64,000 nucleotides of DNA from Gymnorhina tibicen. Its lineage: Eukaryota > Chordata > Aves > Passeriformes > Artamidae. Position 1 is the stretch's first letter. The number at the start of each line of letters is the position of its first letter. The position numbers and the translations under genes are program-made. The notes beneath the pieces were generated by a model. It was not told the DNA's origin. It did not search any database and was given only the letters and a program-made list of their open reading frames with translations. This document shows positions 35,001 to 50,057 of this stretch, in pieces. The DNA lies in assembly GCA_013399875.1 (NCBI GenBank), contig VXAZ01006807.1, forward strand, positions 1 through 64,000, written 5' to 3'.

Positions 35001-38000
35001 CTAGGTCTGTTCTAGGTATGGAAATTGGCAGGACTAAAGCAAATACTGAAGTGTCATTAAATTGCAGAGACTGTTGGAACAGGCCTAGGTAGAATTCACT
35101 TAGGATGTAACCAGAATGTGGCCATCAGTCATGAAATGCAAACCAGGAAAAGTTGTGAAGATACCGGAACAGGGAAATGGCTAATGAGCCGTATTTTCAT
35201 TACTAGCTTCTATTATATTCTATTTACAGAGAACTGCTTGTTTGTCTGTGTTTCTGAGCCTCCTCACCTGTGAGGAGGGAGGCAGATGAGTCAGATTGTT
35301 TGATAGCATTGATGGGCTTGACTTTGAGCACAAGGAAATCTGTGCTTTTTTCTTCATATTGGTTACTGACATAGTGTCAAATACAGGCTCAAATAAAAGC
35401 ACTAACATTTGCACATAGTTAGAAAAATCTGTATTTTTCATGGATGTAGCTTAAACTTTTTTACACTGTTCCATTAAACTGATGGAATTTCAGCTCCAAA
35501 TAATTTATATCCTATTATAAATTAAAACAGCCCAAGGGCTCTGTTTCCCAGTTTTTTTCTGGTGCAACCCAACTGAAAATTGCAGTGATACCCTATTAAA
35601 AGCAGGAGTAAAGCAATACAGTAATAGCCTATACTACTCATTGACACTTAAAACATAATTATTTTTCCCCTTTAGTTGAACCCTTAATTGCATTGGATTC
35701 ATTAAATTTTGTAATATATTTGCTGCCCTTTTCTCCCAGATGTCAAGTGGGTTTTGCTTTTAGGAGTCTGAAATATAACAGCTCCACTGGAAACTAATCC
35801 CATGCACGGGTCAGACAATCTGTTGCTGCTGAATAGGTTCAATACAATAAATAAAAAGCAGGTAGACTATATTATTAGTCTTTTTAGTCAGGTCTTGAAG
35901 TGCTACAGTATTCTTAAGAGGTCTTTCTTTGCCAAAAGCTCTGCTTCACCAGCTGATAATGTCACTGTTGTTCCTCTTTTACGTTGTCTGTCTTGTGACC
36001 AGGCAAAACCACTCAACTCATCTACACCACAGTTGTTGCACATCAGGGATTTCATAACTTGCCTCTAACTCCAACTGCAATGTTTTCTCTCTCCGTTATA
36101 GGAAGAAAAAGAGGCATAACACAGCAATTTGTTAGGCATGTATTTTAAAAGCCGCATTTTTAATCCACTTGGTACTTCTTGGGAGAGAGAAGATGAGAGA
36201 CTTGGTAAAAAAGTATTGTTAGGGAGATAGAGGAATTCTTCCAGAGGCTTAGAGAACAATCTGAAAGTCCACAATCAGACTTTACTGTAATTTTTAAATA
36301 GCAGAGTCAAATGGTGAACCCTTACAGTGGGTTACATGAAGTTGTGAATTACTGTGACTGCACTGAGAACTCCAGATTTCCAATGCCATATCTTAAGGGC
36401 AAAGATTTAAGAGAACAATTTAATAAACTTTCCTCATCTAGAATAATTTTTGTCAATCATTTGGGAGTCAAGTTCTATTGCACTGTTGAAATAAGTGACC
36501 AAGAAAAGTCTTTGTCTCACAGAGCTTATATGAGGTAGGTGGAAAAGATTTTTTTTCCTGATTGCTCCATTTATTTGCAATGGTAATAGGATACCCTTAA
36601 TGCCCATGCAGTTGAGCCAAAGGACAGACTGATTAATACCAGAAAAATAGGATAAAGGAAAAAATGGAAGTGAAACTGACCTTCTAACCTTCACTTAGAA
36701 AATTAATGATTACATAGGTTACTTTAGATATCCAGCTATTTTTCACATTATGAGACAAAGGGCCTCATTTAGAGATTAATTCACCCAAAATTATGAAATT
36801 CACATTGAGTCAAAGGAAATTCCTTCATTGGTGCTGTGGAACACAGGACATAGGTTAGACACTACATTACTGCAGATTCCCTAAATTCCCTGAGGCTTTT
36901 GGTTTACTTGCCCAACACTTAGCATTTTGGCAGTTCTGTAAGGTCGATTCATTAAGCAAATACATTATTAATTATGTGGGTGTTGCATAGAGTCCACTTG
37001 AAAACTACCTATCCACAATCTTCAAAAACTTTCAATGTAGTTTGCACTTGTTTAAGCTCTGATTTGCATTCTTTTCATATTTTGCAAAGATAAGGATTTC
37101 ACAATATACTGCGTTTCTTCATATCTTTGCATCCATGCCTTTAAAACCAAAAAACTTCATTTCTTTAGTGTGATTACTGATCTCTGAATTTTATGGTCTT
37201 TCTGAAAAATCTATCCATACATGAAAATAGCCACATTCAGCCAACAGGTTGATCTTACCCCACCCACATGAGCCAACAGCAAATGCCAAAGGAAAAAGTA
37301 ACAGGGGAAGCAAGGGGAACATGGAATGACACTTTTCTTCCAAGTATGGTATGTCTTCCAAGCTTCTGGCAATCTGGAAGGCAATTCCTTGGTGGCAGAG
37401 GAATTTTCTGACTCAGATGGTAGCAGATCACAGTGCTTAAGAGAAAGGGAGGAATTTTTTTCCAAGTGATTCATCCAATAGCTTTTAAAAACTATTTTTA
37501 TTTTGTCCCCAAAATATTTGGTGGCAATATATTCCACCAAATAGTTAGACTCTGTAAATAAACACTTCTGTTTCAAGCCTGCTGGCTGATCAGTTCACTG
37601 ACTACATCCTATGTCTTGTATTATCCGAAAAGGAAAACTTTAACCAGGAAATAAGTAGAAAAATCAGTATTTCCCATAGTATCTTGTCTATTTATCACTC
37701 CTCATAGAGAAACTTTTCCGAATGTTCACCACTATATTGAGGTGAGTTGCATTTAGAGCATGATTTAGGCTCAAATGTCTCCCTTTCAGCTACGAAGGTG
37801 TTTTCTGTAAAAGTCATGCCTGGGAATACCCTGCTCCAAAGACACTTGTTTAGATAAGGAAAGTAGGGGTGTGTTGAAATCAGCCTCGAGCAGAGCCTGG
37901 GAGCCTCAGCCTTTGCACAGTGTAGCTGGAGCCTATTAGACTCCAGTAAAGGAATACAACAGCATTCCTAAAGTGATCGCCTTTTAAAATCCGAATACAT

Positions 38001-41000
38001 ATTTTGGCATAGAATTAGGCTGGTGATGTGGTAGATCAACCAGTTTGATTTCCCCAGAGAAATGAGAAAAGTGCCTTTCATTGAGAGACTGCGGATTTCC
38101 AAAGGAGAGGAAGGAACACTGCACTGGGGCAGGGCAAGCAACTGCTGAAGTGAGTGGAGGGGTTACACTCCTTACACAAAGAACCTGGCAAAGAACAGCT
38201 GCCCTGTGATCCAGGGAAAGCTTTGGGCTTGTGAACTGTAAATTACAGGATAATATTACCCTTTTGGATCCTTTCAGGTGGAACTTGGACTGTCAGAACG
38301 AGTCAGGGTGTAACAAATAGCAGCTGGTAGCTCTTGGGTTAAATTGACCCTTAACCAGTTTGTAGGAAATTATAGGGAAAACCCCACAGTTTATGGATCA
38401 ATATTTGTCAGTACTGATCCTTGAAATCAAACGCTCATGGAGAACAGTGACATCGTCCAACTCCTAAGAAAGAACCAAAGACCATGGATAGTTGTGTTTA
38501 AAACACACATTCAAATACACTTGTAAAATATTGACATGAGAAAGGAATATGGGAAATATCAATCAATGGAAGTTTTAAATAAAAATGCTAAATGAATAAT
38601 ATGAACATATATACATATATATGTCTGTATCTAGAACTTAAACATCTCTGCCCAACCAGACCCAGCAGAGGAGAAATCAGAATATAATTAAAAAACCAAA
38701 TCTTGCTGTTGAATGATTTGTAATATCAGGTTGAGAGATCAAACAAACAAGTCCCATTTACTTGAAGCACTTTGAGTCCTTCATCATCCTGTGATGCATG
38801 ATCACACCACCTCCCGGCATTTGCATTTACAGTAAAGAGGAAAAAAAACAATCCACACTCGAAGTACCTAGAAATTGGCATTCAGAGCAACAAATGTGTA
38901 AGTTGAGATCTAGTGGAGGAACTCAGAAGAGGTGAACCCCAAGCCCCAGTTACAATAGCTGAGACATTTGGAAATACTGGATTAGTTAAAAAAAAAAATA
39001 CACCCAGCTAGAAGTACCCACCAGTCTTAAAGTTGAATTGGTTTTATATTTCATTCATCAGTGTCTTTTTGTTGTCACTTTGTAATGAGAAATCTGGTTG
39101 CTCATCGAGCCCAGATAAACCATTGCTGGTGTGCCCTTGCCTTGGGTGTGCTGATGGTGACCCTAAAGGAGAAGTCCACAAATTACAAACCCCACTGTCA
39201 CACTGCGTAACAATCCCCAAGGCATCTACGTGCCCCAGCAAGCGTCTAGGGTGTCCTTAGGCCAAGAAGGTTTGAGAAGGAGTCTCCTAATGGATATACA
39301 GCAGTGCTACCAATGCCCTGAGCTCCAAGAAAGCCTTGAGCAGTTACGTGTGCCTTAAGAGTCCCAGGTTTTACTCCGTGATTCTAGGGCAGGTGTAGTA
39401 CTTACTTGAGATATACAGAAAAGGTTCACTGCTCCTTGAACACAAGTTCTCCGGTACTTTCCCACTTCATCCCTTTCAACCTAGGTACATGCAAACTATC
39501 AAAGCACCTTTTGGGTACAGAAGTCCATGTTTGGTAAGTTATTTTTACTTATTCTGTGTATTAAAACTCATACAGAATCTAATCTACTGTACCAGCAATG
39601 TAAGACATGTTGTGAGAAGGGGTTAAGCATTGCATTTCTACTCAGTTTGTATTTCAGAGCCCCATATTAAATTTTGCTGAAGGTTTTGGGGGTTTTACGA
39701 TACCATTATTGATTTGTGCCTATTAAAAAATTCCAAAGCACCTATAACTCCTTTGGAGGCTGTCTCTGCTGTCTTTTGAATTGAAGGCCCTTCTAAGAAC
39801 TTTGCTCTTGCTGACACCCAACCCAAGGTTATTCACGTTCTATCAGAAAAGAACTAATGTATTCGATTTAAAGCACTTTCATATATCAGTTAAAATAGTT
39901 GTCACTCATTATTTTGTCAGTCTCAGTCTGTCACATCCATTGCATTCAGGGCATAGCAAAACCCAACCACCCATGTTAGTGGGCAAAATCCATCAGAAAG
40001 TTTGATGCCTGACTTGAAGAAGACTACGGCTCATAAAACTCTGCTACTCTAAAAGAATTATCAGCTGCTGAAATCACTTCAAAGTAATTTTCTGTTCCAA
40101 ATTAGAGTGCATCTTTGCAACTTAATCAAGTAATTTAATTTACAGCAGAAGTTATTATTTATGGCTTATCATTCATACATTGTAAGCAGTTTGCTGCAAA
40201 CTACATTTGTAATGTTGATAGGTACATTAACATACATAATTTAAATCAATAGATTTTAAAAACTAGAACATCCCTAATGGACTACTTAACAATCACTGTG
40301 ACGCCTTCAAAATGTTGTCAAAAGCACAAGCTCTGGGCTTGTCTCCCAGAGCACATCTATCGATTTGCAATAGTAGCAATAGCATTGCTTAACATTTTGT
40401 TAAAGATGCTTCTCACATAGAGTAAGATCACCAACAGAAAGAAGGAATGAAAGGGGAAATATTTTATACAGGTTGCTTCAAGGATCGGGAGATATATGCA
40501 AATATAAAAAGTTGCCCACAGAGAGTTCTAGAGTTCAGTGAAATGTGTGTTGACAGATACATGGACTAAAACACTGCAGTGCTGGACATGCATAAGGACA
40601 TCATGGAATTGCTAGTCTTTGTCTTCTGTCTGCCCTATAAACTTCTGACCATCATCTGAATGAAAGTCCTTACGTTTTCAACTCCTAGCTGCAGTGACTG
40701 CCCAGCTGCCTTGCAAGGAGCTTCAGGAATGTCACTCACTGTATTTAATGCTTAAACACCATGGAAACAGCTGCCTTAAAAGACTCATCCAGAGCAGCAC
40801 CATCATCCCTGCCGATTGAATCTATTTTTCCAACCATCCGGTTGTGAGCCTGTGAAAATAATTAGGCACAGGTGTTTGAGCAATATGAATATGCTGCTGT
40901 AACGATGTACATACCTATGGAAAATAAATATAAAATACCTACAAATAAGTAAAAAATAAGCATAAAATTCTACCAGTCTCCCTTCCTCTAGTTCTGCGTG

Positions 41001-44000
41001 AATGGAAGGGCCAAGACGAGGTGGGAGGCACTGACAGGTCAGGACCTATGGCTGTTGGTGCCCTTGAAAAACACAAGCTCTGAGAGGGGCTGGTGTTGGG
41101 CTTTGCAGGATTCAGCTCTTTGTCTATTTCCTCAGCATATCAGTATGGGCTGGTATCTGTTATTCTCTCATCTGGACAGCAGTTTTCTTTGTTCACACTC
41201 ATAGTTTTGCCTCCTTGTTTTGGCTTCATTCCACCTTTCAGTCCCTTGTGCACCTTCTTGCACCAGCACATTCTGTACCACCATCCCACCAGTCAGACTG
41301 GTCCCAAACCTGCCAGTTGTCTTTCCACAGCATCCTCCAACCATCCTCACAAACAGCCCGTCTAAATGATGCCAATAACCCTCTAAGATATGATCTGCCC
41401 TCTCCTTCCATACAACTAGAGTGACAAAAATCTATCCTCTCACTATTTTGGATCTTACTTATTTCAGTTCCCATTACTTTGACATCAGTGAATATAAATA
41501 GGTGAATAAATTAAGTTGTCCAAAAAGATAAAAAGTGTTCCTAAGAATCTGGATGATGTAACATTTGCGAGGTAAATCAGAATTTGCCATTCAGATTTGC
41601 AAATGCCACATGGAAAATTTCTGGTTTTTTCACCTCAGTGAAAAGCTTATGCTTTCAGCCTGCTGCTGAATTCCATAATGGGTGTTCAGTGCTTTTTCCA
41701 TACCCAACTGGAAAGATAAAACCTCTATGTTTCACTATGAATCATCAGCAAATCCAGAATTTTCCAAATATTGCTGTGTTAAGGCCCTAAATACCTTTTG
41801 TCTTTTGCCCTGAGGTTAGAGATATTTAACTTTCAGGCATCCATCCATGCTCACAAGCCTCCATCTCTGGAGTGAGAGAGAGGTCCCTCCTCAAATCTGC
41901 TGATTTAACTGTGCCTCATGCCTGAAATTCTGTCTCTGAGCTAGCAATGGTGGCAGCCTTTTGCATCTGGGCCACTGAGCGAAGCTTGAACATGACTTTT
42001 GTTGGATGTTCACAATATACCCTGTTCATTCTCTCCTAAATTATGCCCAGCAGCACAGAGTGGAGGCTGGCATGGGCTGCTGCTCTGCCACAGGAAAGCT
42101 CCTGCTGGGATACTTCAGGCTCAGTTGGAAATGGTAAGTGATAGGTACCTCATGCAAAACACTGGCTGTTGCCAGCTCAGGGTTGCAGCCTCAGGAGGTA
42201 CATACATTATGGATAGCACATGGATATCTTCAGGATTAAGGGCTGGTTCCATAAAAGAGCACAGATAAAAAAGCCCTGCCTATCACCTCTGATTTTTCTG
42301 TGTTTGCATTATTTCCATTTATTAAAATGCTAATAAAGGATGAAAAGCATTGGAATAGCTGTAAAAAAGTGCCACAATCCAAGGGCTTATCAGTAGTGCA
42401 GCTCTCCTGAAACTTTTTCCACTCAACCTGCATAGAAGAACCCACTGGTACTCCATTACCCATCCAGACATCCTTGGATGGTGGACCATGCCAGCTTTGG
42501 CTGCACATCTGTGCTGCTGTAAAGAATATGAGGTTTTGGGGGGCAGTGCCTTTTCTAGGGGGGGATAGAAATACCTGTTGTATTAACTTGACCCCAATGC
42601 CATTGCCATCCTTTCTTGTGTATCCCTGCATGATTTTCAGGGACAAGAGACAGTCACAGGGATTTAATTTCACATTCCTTGGTCAGTTTTGTTTGGGCTG
42701 AGGTGATCATTTCACCTTTCTATCCATAAGAAACAGGAAAATCCATAATCAAAGAGCAAATGCACAGTCTTGACCAGGAGATGGACACTTACTGGTAATG
42801 TGCCATGAATACTGGTAATGAAGCCAAATAGAGTCAAAGAATACTGATGTGAACTGATGGAGATAAATATTCCAGTAAAAAATATAAGGAGTGATTTCAG
42901 TTGGGAAGAACATGAAACTTCTTAGGAAAACCTGAGTCCTGACAGGCAGTAAATAAACTAAAATCAAACCTGGCACATGGCTATGTTCTCGGATCCAATT
43001 CATTACTCGACTTATCCAGAGTCAAGAAATCCTAATCATCAATCCTTCATTAAAATAGTTTGTTCTTCTATGTCCTAGCTAATAAGGTTCCTGGAAAGAT
43101 GAATTGTTAGTTTGCAGTATGGGGAAACCTGGAGCTGTGGGAAAAGTGCACACTTTGGATGGAGGGCAGCATCTCAGGCTCAGCTACTACTGTGTGAGAG
43201 ACAGTCTGTGCCCAGTGAGGGCCAGGAGAGAAGACAAGAAGGGACCATGGAGGCAGCTCAGAGGGAGCTGAGGAGCAGTTCCCAGGGTCAAGAGTTCTGC
43301 AAAGAAATGGACACCATCTATTTAATGCACCTGACCTGGCTTACCCTGGGCTCATAACCTGCTTTTAACTTCAGGATTGACAAAGAATGCTTTTATCCCT
43401 TATCTGCTCTCACAGCACACCTGCCTTTAGCCCCTGGGGCCAGCACTGGTTTAACCATCAGAGAACACACAGGGAAGGAGCTGAATGCAGGAAAACTCCT
43501 CTTGGATGGGTGTTTTCCTCCTCCCAGCCTCTGCGGGTGGAGCACAGGGGAAGAAGCAGCACGTGCAGGTGGAGAGGGGCTACTTCATGGTCTGGTTTCC
43601 TACATGTGGCTTCCTTCATCTGCAATCCCAGACAGGCAGGATTTGTGCTGCTTTTTTCTCTGATGACATCTGCTCTTTCTTTGCACTTGCCTACTGAGTA
43701 AGCTGTGATTAAGAACCTTTTATCGCCAAAAATTGTGTCACTGTCACGAATAAGTGGAATAATGTAGAGCAATTAATTGTGCTGAAACCCACACTCCAAA
43801 ATGTCTGAAGTAATTAAATGTGTTGTTATGATGAAATTACCTCAAAATATTTTCAATACTATGCAAGCTGATCTCGAGGAGGAAGGAAGCTGCTTGACAG
43901 TACTCATTAATGTTTATTATGTGATTTTCAAATGCTTGAGAATGGAGGTGTTTCGAGGGGGCGGAGGGGCCAGCATGATGCCTGCTGGCACAGGAGCCAT

Positions 44001-45215
44001 TCCCTGGGAATGGGTGGCTGCCAGCTCCCTGTGGTGCCTCCTGCAGTGACTTTGCTTGGATTATTACCATCTCTTTCTGTTTCAGCAAGAGCACTGAGTG
44101 CGACTCTGGAGCAGCCACTGACAACAGACCCCACAGAACATGTTTACAATTCAATATTTAAGACAGATATCTTTCATTTAATGACCTTGAGACTGTAAAA
44201 AAAAGTGATAAATTGGAGAGAGACAGAAGAAAGTATTTTTCTTGAATATGAGTAAAGCAGAAGAGGTGGGCAGGTAAAAGCAGGTAGGAATTTCAAAAGC
44301 ATTTCAGGGAATTTTATGCCATTTTAAAGGTGCCACCAATACTTAGAAGATTATGAGAGGTGTGCAGACCTGTCAGGTTGCCAACAGTCACCTAACTGTA
44401 TTTTCTACTGGACCTGCACAGCTCACTCTTTCTGGTTTCTCTTCAAGTTTCACTTTCAAAGCTTTTAGTTAAACTTACTTTTGCACATAAAATGCTGTTC
44501 TGTGATGTCTTGGCTGCACCTGCCTCGTGGTGAAAGCTGCCTGGCATTTGGAACAAGGAGTTCAGAGCTGCAGGTTTGCTAAGAGGAATCGCGGGGATCG
44601 TGGTGTCCACTGACATCAGCAAAGCACCAGTGCTTGCAGTCACTTTGCCCCAAAGCTCAGTGGGGAGAGATCACACATCCCTCACCCTTCTGCAAAGCCA
44701 AGGAGTGCTAAACTACGAAAAAAAACCCCAGTAACTGATTTCTGGTATCATTTAGGAGAATTATGAGATTTTCTCTCCTTTACCACATCATCCCTGCACC
44801 AGCCTTTTGTACTCACATGTCAGAGACTGAGGGGTACAGGACTTTCCTCTGAGCACCATAACCAGAGGGGAGAGTTTATATGCCAAGGTGAGCCAAATCC
44901 TGGAGACTGGTGCCTATTACATGGGCTGTGCCTGAAGAATTCACTACAAATAAGGGAAAAAAATGCATGCATAAGCAGTAATAATCTCAAATAAACTAAT
45001 ATTCTAAAATATATGTTACTGACATTTTGATAAGTTAAAAATTACTGTTCACTTTATGATGCATACACTTTTCCTCCAAATAACTAAATAGAACAAACTA
45101 AGTACCATTTGTCTGCCACCTAGGACAGAAAAGGAAGGGGTCAGAACTAAGGAGAAGAATTTTACCTGTCTGGAAAGTGGTGTTTCAAGTGTTTTTGAAA
45201 TTGAAATGCTCTAGC
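32011..45215. other. Downstream intergenic DNA, no gene recognised
   Basis: About 13 kb without a recognisable exon on either strand. The longest open frames (145 codons on minus at 42236-42673; 121 on minus at 37211-37576) show no known domain and no exon-like borders. It contains a 19-bp tandem repeat at 33907-33948 and a 12-bp AT palindrome at 38613-38624. No CR1 was seen. Confidence 0.55.
33907..33948. repeat. Tandem repeat, 19-bp unit, about 2.2 copies
   Basis: The unit ATATAACCATTTTTGGAGC occurs at 33907-33925 and again, identical, at 33926-33944, followed by ATAT. Confidence 0.95.
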
Positions 45216-45298
45216 TATTTTTATTTTATTTTATTTTATTTTATTTTATTTTATTTTATTTTATTTTATTTTATTTTATTTTATTTTATTTTATTTTA
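45216..45298. repeat. (TTTTA)n microsatellite, about 16 units
   Basis: An uninterrupted pentanucleotide array of about 83 bp, read directly. It is the purest and longest microsatellite in the window. Confidence 0.97.
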
Positions 45299-48200
45299 AA
45301 TAATGAGCCCATGCCTTCATGGCTTTTTCTAAAAACCAGTGTCTTCATGCAAACACTGCCAGGTGTAAGCTGGAGGACTCTCTTGTTCTCAGTCCCTGTG
45401 GGTCCCTGATGAGGGTTCTGGACTCCTTCCAGGTCACTGTATATTGTGCCTGAGTGATGGCTCCTCAGCACTGCCTACGTGCAGATTTCCAGATGGGTCT
45501 GGAGGGTGAATAGCAGCAGCGGTTCTCCCTGGATTATCTAAAATATTACTCTTTGGCTTATGATCCCTGCAAAGTGTCTGGTGTCTGTTGGATTCGGGAG
45601 GTGAAAGGCTCATTTTGGGGTGAGCAATCAAGAGAGCAGTCCAAGGCCCTTCGTCCCCAAGGGATGGCAATGCTGGGGCTGGGGCTCATCTTCATACACA
45701 CAGAAGTTTATTCTGATATTCTTTCACTTTGTCCACTTGAAAGCTTAAACCAGCTCACAGCTTTCCTAAATTCTGCAAAAGAGTGAAGTAAATTAATATA
45801 TGCATAATAGTATACAATAATATTTAGAAAGTTGTGCTATTAATTCTACAGATGTCTCCCATAAAAAAATATAGCTACAGAGAAGGCAACTTCCATCAGC
45901 TAATGTCATCTGTCAGCAAATATCCTCTTAGTGGTAATACTGAGTCACATAACACAATTTTCTTGGTGTCTCTCGCTTGTTCGTAGGTGGAACTGTGCCA
46001 CTTGGAGCAGATCCACTGTCAGGTGGAACAAAGCAAAAAAGACCTTCACGGCAGACAAACACTGATCCTATTAAGCCAAGCAAGGAAGGATGGAGGTATC
46101 TTCAACGTCTTTTTAAAGACAGGATAAACTGTTCCCTCACATCTCCATGCTATCAAAAGTTCTTGTGCCTTCTGTCTCAGATGGGTGAAACCAGAGTGTC
46201 TCCTCCAGAGACCAGGTTGCATCTGTGAAAATCTAGTAAGTATGGGCAATATTGAAATAACAAATTACATTTGTTTCATTTTTCAATATCCTTGTGGAAA
46301 CCAAAATGCCAAGATAATACAAAAAAGAATAAGGATATGTCCCTAAACTGACAAAATGCTACTTAACATCTTCAGAGAGGCTGGGAAATGGAGCCGATAA
46401 AAGTCTCATTAAGTGAACATCAACATGAAGGGAGAAACGACACGAAGGACTTTTTTTCCCAGTTTTCATACAAGTGCAACAAAACAGGTGATGGTGAGTA
46501 GTGTTGGAAAGAATTCTGAAATGCATGGGTACAACTTGAAGTAAATTCCAGATATTTCCATTAGCATCATGTGAGATTTCCATCAGTGAGATTGTGATTT
46601 CGTCTGTTGCTCTGAAACTTCTGCCCGAGGGACAGAGGACGGTGAGAGGCAGGACCTGACCTGGTGACTGCTCAGGGGGGAGCAGCTCTGGAGCTGAGCA
46701 CAGGAAAAGCGGTCACTTTAGAGTGTCGTGGCTAAACTCAGCTAATCTGACTTCTCACACCCCAATCCTTGTCAGCTAGGCTAATCATGGCTCCTAATTC
46801 AGGTCCATTGAAACTCTGGAATGATTTTCCTTTGGGGAAGTGGGGTTAAGTGGAGTGAGTAACCTCTGCTTGCACATACACGATTTGCTGCCAGCGAGTG
46901 TGGCCTTTGCTCATCTCTGGGAATAGAACTTGTTGATAGCCTGAAGTCATAAATGCAATTATTTTGCATGTCATCACCACCCCTCTTGGCCATGATAGTG
47001 CTGCACCCACCTATCACACAGAACTGCTGCATGATGCACTGCTGAGTGCTGGAATTCTTCCCTCTGCAAAAAATAACACATAGGTCAGCCCGCTTGTTTT
47101 CAGCTCATGGCCTTTCACCACTCTGCAGTACAAGCTGTAATGAAGTATCATTTAAATGTCTTTTGACACTTGCTATTACGGCACAGCATGGTGCCCCTGC
47201 TTCTTGCTCGTGTTTGAACTTCTGTAAATTGTCTTCCTCCGGCCCACAGACTCCCAGGGCCCGAATGCTGTGTGCTCCTGTGGCAGAACAGAATAGCCCA
47301 AACACACCAGCAAAGCTCAAAATCCCATCAGCTGCCTTTGGAGACTGGTGACATTGTATGAGAAAGAAAAACTGGAAAAGCTCCACACGAATTATCAAGG
47401 ATGAACTCCAGAGTCAGGGAGTGAAGCTGCCTTTGCTTTGGCTTGCTGCTCTCTGTGCAGTTTGCACACAGATCATTTCAGGTGGGTTGTTTTTGTGCTT
47501 GCTAACATCACCGATCATTGTTGCAAGTTGAAATATAAACTGAATCCTGAATGTCTGTACATTAGTGTTTGTTTTCACAACCAGTGCCTGGCTGGGATTG
47601 CTCTGTGCAACCCTTCAATTGCTTTTCGAAAGTGCACTGCATTAGTGTACACAAGAATTGGTTTGGGTAAGAGCAAGGCGCAACACATTTTTCTCTGGCT
47701 CCTTCTGAGACCTCAGAGCCAAGCTGGCTCCCTTTGACATTAATTTAGGTAAGGATCACCAAACCCTTGGTGAACTCAGGAAAGCCTGAGTTGGTTAAAG
47801 GTGAATTTCTGAATTCCCTTGAAATCAAGTATGTGCTGCAGTGCCTGGCTGAATCATTGCTTTTTCTCTGTTTAAGAACCACATCTCTGCCAGATCTCTG
47901 AGTCTCTTCTAGGTGGCTTTAGGCCTTTTCTCTGCTCAAGAGAGAATAATTGCTCTTGTATATGGGTCACCACACACACCCATCCTACCTGTAGAGCAGA
48001 AATCTCTGAATGATCCAACCTCCAGTTCCAGCTGCATTTCCCTGCCTCGAGCTATCTGGCCTCTGTCAGAGAGGAGTCTGAATGTGAACCAGCTCATACT
48101 TTGCATGGACAGTGATGAGGGCAGAGTCTTAGTGCAAAACTGGCTGTGCTTCAGCAGAAGCAGAAGCACCAGAACAGACCGGTTTTCTCTGTGTAATTTT

Positions 48201-50025
48201 GCACATGCTAAAGTCTGCTGATAAGCTTCCTCTCTTTATCTTACTAAAGCCATGGTGGCAGTTTGTGTGGACTGTTCCCAGGAGAAACAACACTGTCAAA
48301 CTCTCACAGATAGGCCATAGGGTTCACAGCAAAGGAGTTCAGATAAAAACATAGCCTAAGCATCTGCTTCTTGTCAAAGGAGTATGAGAAGATGTAAATT
48401 CTGAGCATGTGGACAGTCCTTGCCTCAGAACAACTCACATTACATGCTGCAGGCAGCAGAGCAAATTTCAGCTTCTAGAGCTGATTGCTTACTGACTTTG
48501 GGACCGTCCCAAAGGTGCTGGGACAAGTCAGGTGGTATGAGCTAACTGGTTTCACTTTGCAGCCAAGGTAATTGGCTCAGCAGTTCTGTGGAGATGGATG
48601 GAGAACCAAGCAGCAGTAGCTCAGTTTCTGATGGTTACAGAACATCCCAGACGATAACGAAAGAAGGTCATGCAGAGAAATATGAAACAGTCAGATGTGC
48701 AAATTCAACAAATTTCCTCCTACTGATTCAGTTCTTGTTACAGCAAAGAGATGGGAAGGCTACCTCAAATTTTGTTGTATGAGTTTGCATACTCTCTGGA
48801 ATTCACAGGTTTTGATAAAGAACCAGGTGACCTCATAACTCATACGTGTCCTGCAATATCTCTCTCTAGGACTTTTTTTTTCCAGTATTTTATAATTCAA
48901 AGGTGCAGTAACCACTTTTAAATTGAAAAATCCTTTCTACACGATTCTTTTATGTTCGGCTATTTTAAAAATACCAGCATCAGCAGCAACACTTTCCTAT
49001 TAAATTGGCTCAGTTTCTGCTCATCTTATTTTGTTCTGCCATTGACGTATCTTCTACAGGCCTGGATGGTTATTTTTATCTGCCAAACTGCTGTTTACAG
49101 TTTTATCTTAGCTTTCTATGTTTGATTTAATGTATTTCTATTTAGTAATTTCCATCGTCAAGACACTATTTAGCCAAGCTGACCTTTGCATATTTATTAT
49201 AGCTAATTATAAAAATAGCATCTCCTACCTTGTAAACAGTCTGTACCTCAAATTATTAGAACAGAAATTCATAAATAACATATGGCAAACCCTTCTATAT
49301 AACTCTAGTTAAATTCTCTGTAGTAATAATAGTGGAGGTAGACTTCAAAAAGAGTTATTCAAGAGAATAATGCAGTGGCTATGAATGTATTAATACACAA
49401 CAGTAAGTAATGGAAAGTTAGAATGGCTGAGGTTTGCATCACTGCATGCAGCTATACCAGTTTAGGCAGAAGCCAAGAGCTCAAACAGAGCATAAAAGAG
49501 CATAAAAGAAAGGCAATAGACAGTTTAAATGTGAAAAGGAGTCAGTAAAATATACCCAAAAACGTTGAAAGAAAACATTAATCTGTCTTCAGAGCACCTC
49601 ACAGCATTTTGCTAAGCCTTAGAGTAGGGAATGGGCTTTTCAAATATTCCTTTTTATACCATGCTGGGGAGGATGAAGAAAAGTTTGTACTTCCTGCCTG
49701 GCTAAGTGCAACTGAAGGGAATGCATGTCTTGTGGTGCCAGATCCTTAGGAGGGTTTAAGAGAGTCAGAAAGTCAGTGAGGTGAATACCACAGTATTTCT
49801 CTAGTCTCAAAACCAGTTTGATCAAGCTGCACATTTTGGAAATCCCACTTGTTTTCGAACTCTGGGACATTTGGAATTGGTAAGAAAGGAAAATGGCAGG
49901 TGAAATCCTGAAAAGACTGCCAGGTAGAGAATTAAAGGCCAATGGCATAACTGGCACCAGGCAGCATGTTTTGTATTGAAGACTGATCAAATTAATTTAT
50001 ATCCAGTGATGGAAACTGCGTTCGT

Positions 50026-50057
50026 CTCGCGGTGTGTCACCAGCTCACACCCGCGAG
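50026..50057. repeat. GC-rich hairpin, 11-bp stem
   Basis: CTCGCGGTGTG pairs with CACACCCGCGAG around a 9-base loop, with one unpaired C. It sits in a small CpG cluster in otherwise CpG-poor DNA. Confidence 0.8.

Noticed and set aside
42236..42673. 145-codon minus-strand open frame in the gene desert
   Set aside because: No recognisable domain, no promoter or splice context, and length compatible with chance.
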